A stretch of DNA of 37,644 nucleotides from an uncultured Clostridia bacterium (lineage in GTDB: Bacteria; Bacillota; Clostridia; Oscillospirales; CAG-382), in assembly GCA_947305675.1 (NCBI GenBank), contig CAMZED010000003.1, forward strand, positions 1 through 37,644. The letters are read 5' to 3'. The notes under the pieces are model-generated. The model saw nothing but the letters and a program-made list of their open reading frames with translations, had not been told where the DNA came from and searched no databases. Of this stretch, positions 19,316 through 27,728 are shown one piece after another (position 1 is the stretch's first letter; every line of letters starts with the position of its first letter). A program made the translations under genes and the position numbers.

Positions 19316-21892
19316 TTATGCATGTTTGAATCTGACAGTCATGTCTTTCGTGTTCCCGTTTTTGTCGAGCAGCTGCAGAATAAGTATATCGTCTCCGGCG
19401 TGTTCAACGTTTTGTTTGTAAACGATCTTGCCATTAAGGTCGATCCTGAAACTGCCGAACAGCGGCGACTGTTTGATACGGTAAACGACCGTGTCGAGCC
19501 GTTCAAGTGTAAGCAGCGCTTTTTTCGACGAAGAATTCACCTCCGCGTCGACATCGCCGAACTCGCTTACTTCGGCAAACGACGTTTCGAAATCGGCAGG
19601 AACAAGTTCTTCCGCGGCGTATTTCAGAGTGATATCGTAAAGCCGCCTTACCGTTTCGTTCCTGCTTTTGCTTGCGGTAACATAAGCTCCCGGCAGTCCG
19701 CCCTGGTAATATACTTTAACGGACTTTATATAATCGCTTGCGATCCCGGCGAGCAGATATTCATAATACATCTCCCGCGAGCGAAGCGTTTCAGGCTCTT
19801 CTATCTCGATCTCCACACACATTCCATAAAGCCTTGCAAGCTCCGCACAGGTCGAAAGCCGGTTTTCGCCTGCCGTTGAATAGAACATATAGTTCGGCTG
19901 CAGGCAGGTTATATCGAATCCGGCGTCGTGGCAAAGCCAGTATCCGTGCGCGGTGTAATAGGGGCACCAGAACGATTTATAACCGAGCGAGTGGATATAT
20001 TCGTTGAATCCTTTTGCCGCCGGAAAATCAAAACTGTTGATCCTGAAACACTCATATTGCCAATAAAAACCGACCAATTCAAGGTTTTCGTAGTTTCCGG
20101 AATCAAATCTTTTTATTATCTCGTCGGCTTGCCATTCAAGGCATTCGAGCGCTTTTTCAAGCCCGGCGGCGTTCTCGCCTTTGAAAGTATCGCCCTTCTC
20201 CGGCATATTAACGCCGATCCAGATTTTCAGTTTGTCGTTTATCCCGAGCTTTTCGTTTATTTCGCCTTTGACTTTGTTCGCCGCGGCGAGGTTGGTATCG
20301 TCGTAATTGAACAGTTCATCAAAATAAAAACTCATACCGTCGAACCGTTCGGTGTATTCACTCATCGCCCCGCGGGTGGAAAAGGCGATTGAATCCATAA
20401 ACACTCCGGATATTTCGCCGTTTTCCTCAACTTTTGCAAGATATCTCAAAGCACTTTCATAAGTAAGCGCGTTGTTTTCGGTGCAATGCTCCCCGAATTC
20501 GTTGGTCACGGGGGCGAAAAGTATGTTGGAATACCCTTCCGCCGAGGTATCGAGATAGCGCCCGTAAGGTCCGGGGCAAGGGGAGGGAGGTACCGCGCCG
20601 GCGGTATTCTTTTTACCCCAAACTTCGGTTTCGCCGACATAAACCATCCCGCTCGCGTAATATCCCGTCTGGGTGGCGAAGGTGATCCTTACGTATCTCG
20701 CAAGGTAAACCGAATCGAATTCCGTCTCAAACACGTGGATATAGTTAAGCGGAACGGTGTTATAAGTCGGGTTTGTTCCGGCATATACCGGGACCCAGTT
20801 TTCGCCGTCGGAACTAAGGCTCACACATACCAGCGGAGGAACCGCCACGCCGGCTGTTTCATAGCTGAGAAACGTTGCCTTGAACCCGCCGACAGCCAAC
20901 TCGGTGCCGAAATCGGCGACAATGTGCCGACCCATTCCGCGCCAGAATTTTGCCCATCCGCTCGCGTCATAAGAGGCGACGGAAGGCGATCTGCCGTCCC
21001 TTAAAAGATTCAACCCTTCTTTTCCGGTGTCGTTCCCGCCCGTTTTCGATATGGGATCGAAGTGATAAGCAGTGACGTCGGTACCGTTAAGGAGCATAAG
21101 GTTCTGATAAACGTCGTAATCAGGATCGCTTTCACTGACGTTCACTTTTCCGTTCCCGAGCGAATAGCCGTAAAGATCGTAATATCTTGTGTCGTCGACG
21201 TTCTCTTTGCCGAGGTCAAGATAATAATCTCCGTCGTCGCCGTATTCGTATCCGCTTATTTCATCGACAAATAAAAACCCGTTGTCCTGGCTGCCGAATA
21301 CGATCCTTATATACCGTGCGCCGGTCGCCGAGGGGAATGAAAAGTGGTAATTGATCTTGTCGGAAACGCCAACGTCTTCCGGCTTGATCATCCTGCCCAG
21401 GGAAATGTATTCCACCGCGTCGTTCGATGCCTGCACTTCGACATATGCCGGCAGCCCGATCGCGTAACTCATCTGCCGCAGACACCCTGCGTTAACTTCG
21501 GCAAGCGCGTGTTCCCCGGTCCCAAGGTCAAAATCGATCTTCACCGAACCGCCGCCCGTCCAGGCGACAAAATCCTTTGCGTTAAAAGTGTCGCTCGTCA
21601 CTCCGTCGGTAAGCAGATGCGCTTCGGTATCGTGATAATAGTCGCTCGTCTCGCGGCTGAACTTATAATCCAGTCCGGCGAATATGTTTTTCGCTTTTTT
21701 GCTTCCGTCGTATCCGATTCCCAGCATACCGGTGATATTATCGGCTTTTTCATAGTTGACTTCGCTTACTTCTTCCAAAGCGGATTCTTCCGGATTCTCC
21801 TCACCCGCACCGGGTTCGGTATTTCCGCAGGCTGTTGCGGAAATGCATAATACTGCCGCCGAAATCAGCACGGCGATTCTTTTGATGTTCAT
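19316..21892 (-). CDS. DUF4855-like lipoprotein with F5/8 type C (discoidin)-like modules
   Basis: 858 aa; lipoprotein signal ISATACGN; C-terminal region with GRYLDTSAEGYSNILFAPV, GVFMDSIAFS, LKIWIGVNMP, YWQYECFRI, DITCLQPNYMFY; N-terminal galactose-binding-like segments. Confidence 0.75.
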   Translation of the reverse strand: MNIKRIAVLISAAVLCISATACGNTEPGAGEENPEESALEEVSEVNYEKADNITGMLGIGYDGSKKAKNIFAGLDYKFSRETSDYYHDTEAHLLTDGVTSDTFNAKDFVAWTGGGSVKIDFDLGTGEHALAEVNAGCLRQMSYAIGLPAYVEVQASNDAVEYISLGRMIKPEDVGVSDKINYHFSFPSATGARYIRIVFGSQDNGFLFVDEISGYEYGDDGDYYLDLGKENVDDTRYYDLYGYSLGNGKVNVSESDPDYDVYQNLMLLNGTDVTAYHFDPISKTGGNDTGKEGLNLLRDGRSPSVASYDASGWAKFWRGMGRHIVADFGTELAVGGFKATFLSYETAGVAVPPLVCVSLSSDGENWVPVYAGTNPTYNTVPLNYIHVFETEFDSVYLARYVRITFATQTGYYASGMVYVGETEVWGKKNTAGAVPPSPCPGPYGRYLDTSAEGYSNILFAPVTNEFGEHCTENNALTYESALRYLAKVEENGEISGVFMDSIAFSTRGAMSEYTERFDGMSFYFDELFNYDDTNLAAANKVKGEINEKLGINDKLKIWIGVNMPEKGDTFKGENAAGLEKALECLEWQADEIIKRFDSGNYENLELVGFYWQYECFRINSFDFPAAKGFNEYIHSLGYKSFWCPYYTAHGYWLCHDAGFDITCLQPNYMFYSTAGENRLSTCAELARLYGMCVEIEIEEPETLRSREMYYEYLLAGIASDYIKSVKVYYQGGLPGAYVTASKSRNETVRRLYDITLKYAAEELVPADFETSFAEVSEFGDVDAEVNSSSKKALLTLERLDTVVYRIKQSPLFGSFRIDLNGKIVYKQNVEHAGDDILILQLLDKNGNTKDMTVRFKHA

Positions 21893-21897
21893 TGTTT

Positions 21898-22449
21898 TCA
21901 GCCTTTCGAAGCCTTTTCATACGCCCTGTAGATAATGGCGGCGACTTCTTCCGGCGTGCGCCGCGTCGTATCGACAATAAGGTCGTAATTGCAGAAATCA
22001 AGGTTGTCCACCCCGTATATCTGCATATATCTTTGGTTTTCGGCTTTCGCTCTTGCGATCAGCTTGTCGCGCGCGTCCTCCGCGTTTTTGTAATTCTCAA
22101 CGCTGCCGCGGTTGTCGGCAACGACTCTTTCCGCGGCGACGGTCGGGTCGACGTAAAGATAAACTTTAAAAGCGTTTTCGGCAAAATGCCACGCCATGCG
22201 CGAATCGAAAAGTATCCTCTCGCCGCTCTTCCGGCGGGAAATCTCCGCTACCGCGTTGTCGATCTCAAAATCAAGCTTCGGATCGTTTTCCATACGTAAA
22301 TTAAGTTCCAGCGTTGTTATACCCATTTTTTCGGCAATGCCGCGCTGGATCTTTCCGGTACTGTATATTTCAAATCCGTGTTCCGCCTGCAATATTTTGG
22401 CAACCGTCGATTTTCCGCTGCCCAATCTTCCTGAAAGCGCTATATGCAT
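21898..22449 (-). CDS. cytidylate kinase-like P-loop nucleotide kinase
   Basis: MHIALSGRLGSGKSTVAKILQAEHGFEIYSTGKIQRGIAEKMG; start taken at internal ATG 22449. Confidence 0.8.
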   Translation of the reverse strand: MHIALSGRLGSGKSTVAKILQAEHGFEIYSTGKIQRGIAEKMGITTLELNLRMENDPKLDFEIDNAVAEISRRKSGERILFDSRMAWHFAENAFKVYLYVDPTVAAERVVADNRGSVENYKNAEDARDKLIARAKAENQRYMQIYGVDNLDFCNYDLIVDTTRRTPEEVAAIIYRAYEKASKG

Positions 22450-22466
22450 AATAACCTCTTGACAGT

Positions 22467-22895
22467 TCAATGTTTTGCAGTTATTTCTTTTGTCAGCATA
22501 AGGTGCGGACAACCCTGTTCAACGTCGGTCTCGCCGGTGGGGACATAACCGATCGCTTCATAAAAACCCTTCGCCTGAAGCTGTGAATGTATCATCACGG
22601 TGCCTCCGCCGCGCTCGGCAATAATTTCTTCCGCCCGTCGGACAGTTGCCGCGCCGTACCCTTTGCCGCGGTATTCTTTGAGCACGGCGATCCTTCCGAA
22701 CATATATACAGATTCTCCGCATTTTATTATGCGGCAGGTCGTTGCCGGCCTGCCGCTTTCGTCAAATCCTATAATGTGCGTAGAATCGTCGTCGGTCGCG
22801 TCAAATTCGTCGGTGAATCCCTGTTCGTCGACAAAAACCGTAATCCGGACGGCTTTTGCTTCCTCCGGCAGCGAGTCATACACTTTAAAAATCAT
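22467..22895 (-). CDS. GNAT family N-acetyltransferase
   Basis: RIAVLKEYRGKGYGAATVRRAEEIIAERGGGTVMIHSQLQAKGFYEAIGYVPTG; ATGA overlap with the upstream SBP gene. Confidence 0.9.
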   Translation of the reverse strand: MIFKVYDSLPEEAKAVRITVFVDEQGFTDEFDATDDDSTHIIGFDESGRPATTCRIIKCGESVYMFGRIAVLKEYRGKGYGAATVRRAEEIIAERGGGTVMIHSQLQAKGFYEAIGYVPTGETDVEQGCPHLMLTKEITAKH

Positions 22896-24451
22896 TTTGC
22901 CGCCTGATCGAGGAACCACTCGATATCGTCTTCAAGGTCGGTCTGGATCTTGTCTTTGATCGAATCGAGCTTGGAAGCGAAGGTCATTGTGGTGCCGCCG
23001 CTGAAAGCGACGTCGTTCATAAACAGACCGATCGAATTGGTGTCCCAGGTGCTGGTTCCGCCCCAGTTGTAAATAACGCCGAGGTCATAAACGCGGCTGT
23101 TGAAGATTATGTCGAGCATATCTTCGCTGTCGTAATCCTGGATCTTGCGGCCTTTAAGTATCGTATCGTAATAAGCGTGCTTCGTTGTCTTTGTCGAAGC
23201 CTCGGTGAGCGCCTGAATGATTATCGAAGCCTTGTCGGTATCGGGATATCCCGAGGGAACCACGAACGCGGTGGAAAGGATCGTCGAAACAAATGAATGA
23301 TATCCGTCCTGGGCTTTATCGAACTTCGGTGTGGGAAGAACGCCGAAGTTGCAGTAATATTCGCCGAGGTCGATAATGTCGATTACCGACATCGAGCGGA
23401 ACAGAGCGAGTTTGTTCGCAACCGAGGCGGTCGCGGCGTCCCAGCAGTTTGTGCCGGAAGCGACGGCGCTCTTGTAATAATCGCTGTTAGTGTCGTCGAT
23501 CTTGCCGGTGACGTTCGGGTCGTTTACAAGGTCGAATATCTTGCTGAATATCGTCGCGGCGGTGGAAGCTTCGTTCACCAGCGCGATATAAGGCACGTCG
23601 TCGTTGTCCTTTTCGACCAGCTTCTTGCCCGCGCCGATGTACATTGAGGTGACGTAGTTGCTGTTCACAAGGAATCCGAACCGGTCTTCGACCGACATTC
23701 CTTCCTTGCCGTCCTGGGTAAGATTGTGAACAGCCGCGCCCATCTCGCGCAGTTTGTCGATAGTCCAGTCGCCATCGTTAACGAGCTTATACGGATCATC
23801 AAGATTGAATTCTTTTACAAGATCTTTGTTGAAGACTATCGCGTGGGTGCAGGCGAGCGTCAGCAGGTTCAGGTCGCCGGTGGCGAAATAGGTCTGACCG
23901 CAGATCGAAAGGCTGTCGACCGCGTTCTGATCCCAGCAGGGTTTCGAAAGATCGATATATTTGAGTTCGTTGAAATTGTAAAGCGCGCCTTCGGCTGCAA
24001 GTGAAGCAGCGTTGGGGATATAGGGCGTGGCAACATCAAAATCGCCGGTGAACGCGATCGATTCGTTGCGGATGAGGTCGAGCATATTCTGCCCGCTCTG
24101 GGTGCGCAGCGATTTGATCGTAACGCCGAACTTTTCGCCTACAAGCTCGTTCCTTTGTTTAAGCGCGTCGTTCATAGTGAGCGTGTAGGTATCCATTTCC
24201 TCCACTTCGAACGAAGCGTAACTGCCGAATTCATCGCCGGGGACCAGAATTATGAATTCTTCGTTGTTGTAATTCTTTTCGGGGAGTCCTTCGAAAAGCT
24301 GCGGAGCTTTTGATTCTTCGGAAACGGTCTGCTCATCGGGATTGCTTTTGGGATCGGATTGCGTACCGTTGCCGTCAGTGCAGGCGGCAAACATGCACAA
24401 AGCCATCGCAACGACCAGAAACAGTGCCGCAAAGCGTGTCGCTTTCTTCAT
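22892..24451 (-). CDS. extracellular solute-binding lipoprotein (ABC-type)
   Basis: 519 aa; lipobox LCMFAAC; SBP features ...AIVFNKDLVKEFNLDDPYKLVNDGDWTIDKLREMG, IIFNSRVYDLGVIYNWG. Confidence 0.88.
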   Translation of the reverse strand: MKKATRFAALFLVVAMALCMFAACTDGNGTQSDPKSNPDEQTVSEESKAPQLFEGLPEKNYNNEEFIILVPGDEFGSYASFEVEEMDTYTLTMNDALKQRNELVGEKFGVTIKSLRTQSGQNMLDLIRNESIAFTGDFDVATPYIPNAASLAAEGALYNFNELKYIDLSKPCWDQNAVDSLSICGQTYFATGDLNLLTLACTHAIVFNKDLVKEFNLDDPYKLVNDGDWTIDKLREMGAAVHNLTQDGKEGMSVEDRFGFLVNSNYVTSMYIGAGKKLVEKDNDDVPYIALVNEASTAATIFSKIFDLVNDPNVTGKIDDTNSDYYKSAVASGTNCWDAATASVANKLALFRSMSVIDIIDLGEYYCNFGVLPTPKFDKAQDGYHSFVSTILSTAFVVPSGYPDTDKASIIIQALTEASTKTTKHAYYDTILKGRKIQDYDSEDMLDIIFNSRVYDLGVIYNWGGTSTWDTNSIGLFMNDVAFSGGTTMTFASKLDSIKDKIQTDLEDDIEWFLDQAAK

Positions 24452-24504
24452 AAAATTTATCTCCTTTGTAAAAATCGTGGCGCTAAAACGCCCTGGTTTG
24501 TGCT

Positions 24505-24533
24505 ATTATAACAAAAACATCTCTTTTAGTCAA
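24505..24533 (-). promoter_or_regulatory. promoter of the SBP-GNAT-Cmk-DUF4855 operon
   Basis: Minus strand TTGACT - 17 nt - TATAAT. Confidence 0.75.
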
Positions 24534-24572
24534 GTCATTCCTTTTAATATATGTTATATTTTGTATATTATT

Positions 24573-24601
24573 TTGACAAACGTTTATTTTTGTGGTAAAA
24601 T
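24573..24601 (+). promoter_or_regulatory. promoter of the phoH-ybeY-era-recO-mutS2 operon
   Basis: TTGACA - 17 nt - TAAAAT, with TGG before the -10; divergent to the SBP promoter. Confidence 0.75.
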
Positions 24602-24631
24602 AAAAACAAATCAAAACGTTCGGAGAAAAAG

Positions 24632-25645
24632 ATGTTTGAAAAGACGATAAACGACGTATCTCTTGAATTCGTGCTTAAGCTGTTTGGAACGCTCGACGCC
24701 AATCTCGAAATAATCGAAAACGCCTTTTCGGTCCGCGTCGTCAGCCGCGAAGGAGTTATACGTATCAGCGGCGACAACTCCACCGACGTAAACATGGCGG
24801 CTTCCTGCATAAACCACCTCGAACGCATATCGCGCCTTTCCGAGTCGGTCGATGAAAACAGCATCAATTACGTCATCTCGATGATGCGCGAGGAACGCGA
24901 AAGTGAACTCGGCGCCATTTACAGCGATTGCATCTGCCTTACCAACAAGGGAAAACCCATAAAAGCCAAGACCGTCGGTCAGCAGAAATACGTCGACGCG
25001 ATCGGCTCGAATACCATTGTTTTCGGCGTCGGTCCCGCCGGCACCGGCAAAACCTTCCTCGCCGTCGCAATGGCGGTCACCGCCTTGAAAAAGAAGCAGG
25101 TCGCGCGGATAGTTTTGACCCGTCCCGCCGTCGAAGCCGGTGAAAAGCTCGGGTTCCTTCCCGGCGATCTGCAAAGCAAGATCGACCCTTATCTTCGCCC
25201 GCTTTACGACGCGTTGGGAGAGATGCTCGGACAGGAAAGTTTTAAAAGCTGCCTTGAGAAGGGAATGATCGAGATCTGCCCTCTCGCTTATATGCGCGGC
25301 AGAACTCTCGACGACGCATATATAATTCTCGACGAGGCTCAGAACACCACTCCCGAACAAATGAAAATGTTCCTTACCCGGCTCGGCAACAATTCAAAGG
25401 CGATCATCACCGGGGATATTACCCAGATCGATCTGCCGTTCATCCGCAAAAGCGGGCTGATCGACGCGCTCGAACTGCTCGACGGCATAAAGGGCATTGC
25501 GATATTCAGGTTCACCAGGAAAGACGTGGTAAGGCATCCGCTCGTCCAACAGATAATCCAGGCGTATGAAAAGCGCGACAATTCGCGCCCGACCCAAAGT
25601 GACCGTCGGGAAACTTTCAAACGGAGGCCGAAAGAGAAAGAATGA
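24632..25645 (+). CDS. PhoH family ATPase
   Basis: GVGPAGTGKTFLAVAMAVTALKKKQVARIVLTRPAVEAGEKLGFLPGDLQSKIDPYLRPLYDAL; FLTRLGNNSKAIITGDITQIDLP. Confidence 0.96.
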   Translation: MFEKTINDVSLEFVLKLFGTLDANLEIIENAFSVRVVSREGVIRISGDNSTDVNMAASCINHLERISRLSESVDENSINYVISMMREERESELGAIYSDCICLTNKGKPIKAKTVGQQKYVDAIGSNTIVFGVGPAGTGKTFLAVAMAVTALKKKQVARIVLTRPAVEAGEKLGFLPGDLQSKIDPYLRPLYDALGEMLGQESFKSCLEKGMIEICPLAYMRGRTLDDAYIILDEAQNTTPEQMKMFLTRLGNNSKAIITGDITQIDLPFIRKSGLIDALELLDGIKGIAIFRFTRKDVVRHPLVQQIIQAYEKRDNSRPTQSDRRETFKRRPKEKE

Positions 25646-26097
25646 TAAAGATCTATTTTGAATATGATTGCGAACCGATCCCGAAGATCTACGAAACGCT
25701 TATGAAGCGCGTGATAAGAAAAGCCGTTTCGGAACAATACCCGAACCACCGGTTCGAGGTGAACGTCACCGTTTGCGGCGATGAAGCGATACACAAACTA
25801 AACCGCGACTACCGCGGAGTCGACCGTCCGACCGACGTTTTGTCGTTCCCGTTCTTCGATTTCGATACCCCCGAAATTTTTACGCTGCTTGGTGATATCG
25901 TCATCTCGCGGGATACGGCATACCGCCAGGCGGAGGAATACGGCCACAGCCCCAAGCGCGAATTCTGCTTTCTCGCCGCGCATTCCGCTCTGCATCTGCT
26001 CGGATACGATCACGAGACGGAAGAAGAACGCGCCGTTATGGAAGCAAAACAGAACGAAATACTTGATTCTCTTGGGATCACGAGGGATATAAAATGA
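25642..26097 (+). CDS. ybeY: rRNA maturation endoribonuclease YbeY
   Basis: RPTDVLSFPFFDF...GDIVIS; metal motif HSALHLLGYDHETEEE. Confidence 0.96.
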   Translation: MIKIYFEYDCEPIPKIYETLMKRVIRKAVSEQYPNHRFEVNVTVCGDEAIHKLNRDYRGVDRPTDVLSFPFFDFDTPEIFTLLGDIVISRDTAYRQAEEYGHSPKREFCFLAAHSALHLLGYDHETEEERAVMEAKQNEILDSLGITRDIK

Positions 26098-26984
26098 CAA
26101 GAACAGCTTTTATAATGATCGCCGGCAAACCGAACGTCGGCAAAAGCACGCTGCTGAACACCCTTCTCGGCGAAAAGGTGGCGATCGTTTCACGCAAGCC
26201 TCAGACCACCCGAAACCGCATCACCGGGGTACTTACAAAAGGCGGCGACCAGTTCGTGTTCACCGATACGCCGGGATTGCATAAACCGAAAACCCTGCTT
26301 GGGGAATATATGATGAAAGCGGTCGGAAACGCCGCGAACGATTCGGATATAATCCTTTTCGTCGTCGAAGCCTGCAAGCCGCTCAACGGCGCCGAACGGT
26401 CCGCGCTCGAAAAATATTCGGCTTCGGGTCTGCCGATTATACTTGTGATCAACAAGACAGACGGATGCAACAAAACCAAGCTCGCCGAGCAGATAACCGA
26501 GCTCAGCTCCGAATTCGATTTTCGCGGGGTGGTGCCGGTATCGGCGCTGAACGGCGACGGGATCGACGGCATTTTCGCCGAACTTGATCCTCTTCTTACC
26601 GAAAGCGTTCACTTCTTTCCCGAAGATTATATCACCGATCAACCCGAACGCCGCATTTTTGCCGAGATCATCCGCGAAAAAGCGCTTCGCCTGCTCGATG
26701 AAGAAATACCCCACGGAATAGCCGTGTCTGTGGAGGATTTCAAAGAGGAAAAAGGGCTGCTTTCGGTCCGCGCCGAGATATATTGCGAAAAAGAATCGCA
26801 CAAGCGCATAATAATCGGCAAAAACGGAAGCATGCTCAAAAAGATAGGGACCTACGCGCGTGAGGACGCCGAGGAGATATTCGGCGCCAAAGTTTTTCTT
26901 GATCTTTGGGTAAAAGTAAAAGAAAACTGGCGCGACCGTCCGGCTTTGCTCAACGATTTCGGTTACCGCGACGAGGACGAATAA
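26094..26984 (+). CDS. era: GTPase Era
   Basis: GKPNVGKSTLLNTLLGEKVAIVSRKPQTTRNRITGVLT, DTPGLHKP, NKTD and KH domain IIIGKNGSMLKKIGTYAREDAEEIF. Confidence 0.97.
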   Translation: MTRTAFIMIAGKPNVGKSTLLNTLLGEKVAIVSRKPQTTRNRITGVLTKGGDQFVFTDTPGLHKPKTLLGEYMMKAVGNAANDSDIILFVVEACKPLNGAERSALEKYSASGLPIILVINKTDGCNKTKLAEQITELSSEFDFRGVVPVSALNGDGIDGIFAELDPLLTESVHFFPEDYITDQPERRIFAEIIREKALRLLDEEIPHGIAVSVEDFKEEKGLLSVRAEIYCEKESHKRIIIGKNGSMLKKIGTYAREDAEEIFGAKVFLDLWVKVKENWRDRPALLNDFGYRDEDE

Positions 26985-27728
26985 ATGCGTTTGAAAGTAA
27001 AAGGACTGGTATTGGGCGAAAGACCCAAGGGCGAAACGAGCAAACTGCTCACCGTCCTTACCGATATCTGCGGGGTAATAACCGTTAACGCCAAAGGCGT
27101 AAGGAAGATCTCGGCGGCTTATCTCAAATCCGCCCAGCTTTTTGCTTTCTCCGAAATGCTTCTATATGAAAAAAACGGTTTTTACACCTTGGTCGAAGCC
27201 TCGCTCGTGACCGATTTTTACCCGATCCGCGAAGACCTCAATTCATATGCGCTCGCCTGCTATATCTGCGAGTCTGCCGGCGCTTTTGCCCCTCCCGGGG
27301 AGGATTCTTCCGGGATATTGCGGCTGGCGCTCAACACGCTGTATGCGATCGAAAACAAAACTTATCCGCTTAAGCAGATCAAAGCCGCTTTCGAGTTCCG
27401 CATCTGCGCCGAATCGGGCTTTGCTCCGGATGCAGACGCCTGCGCGGTTTGCGGGCGCGAAATCGGCGGCGACGCCTATTTCGATCTTAAAGAAGGCGAA
27501 GTGTATTGCGGCGACTGCAAGAGCGGAACTTCGGTGCTGATCGGCGATCCGGTCCGCCGCGCGATATCGCATATAATCTGCTCCGACATTAAAAAATTTG
27601 CCTCGTTTCGGATCCCCGAAAGCGATCTGCCGCGCCTTTCCGATTGCGCCGAGAGGTTTTTTCTCGCCCACGCGGAAAGGGGATTCAATACACTTGCGTT
27701 TTACAAAAATTGCGAGGAACTCAAATGA
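26985..27728 (+). CDS. recO: DNA repair protein RecO
   Basis: KGLVLGERPKGETSKLLTVLTDICGVITVNAKGVRK...; Cys4 zinc site CAVCGRE...VYCGDC; between era and mutS2. Confidence 0.93.
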   Translation: MRLKVKGLVLGERPKGETSKLLTVLTDICGVITVNAKGVRKISAAYLKSAQLFAFSEMLLYEKNGFYTLVEASLVTDFYPIREDLNSYALACYICESAGAFAPPGEDSSGILRLALNTLYAIENKTYPLKQIKAAFEFRICAESGFAPDADACAVCGREIGGDAYFDLKEGEVYCGDCKSGTSVLIGDPVRRAISHIICSDIKKFASFRIPESDLPRLSDCAERFFLAHAERGFNTLAFYKNCEELK

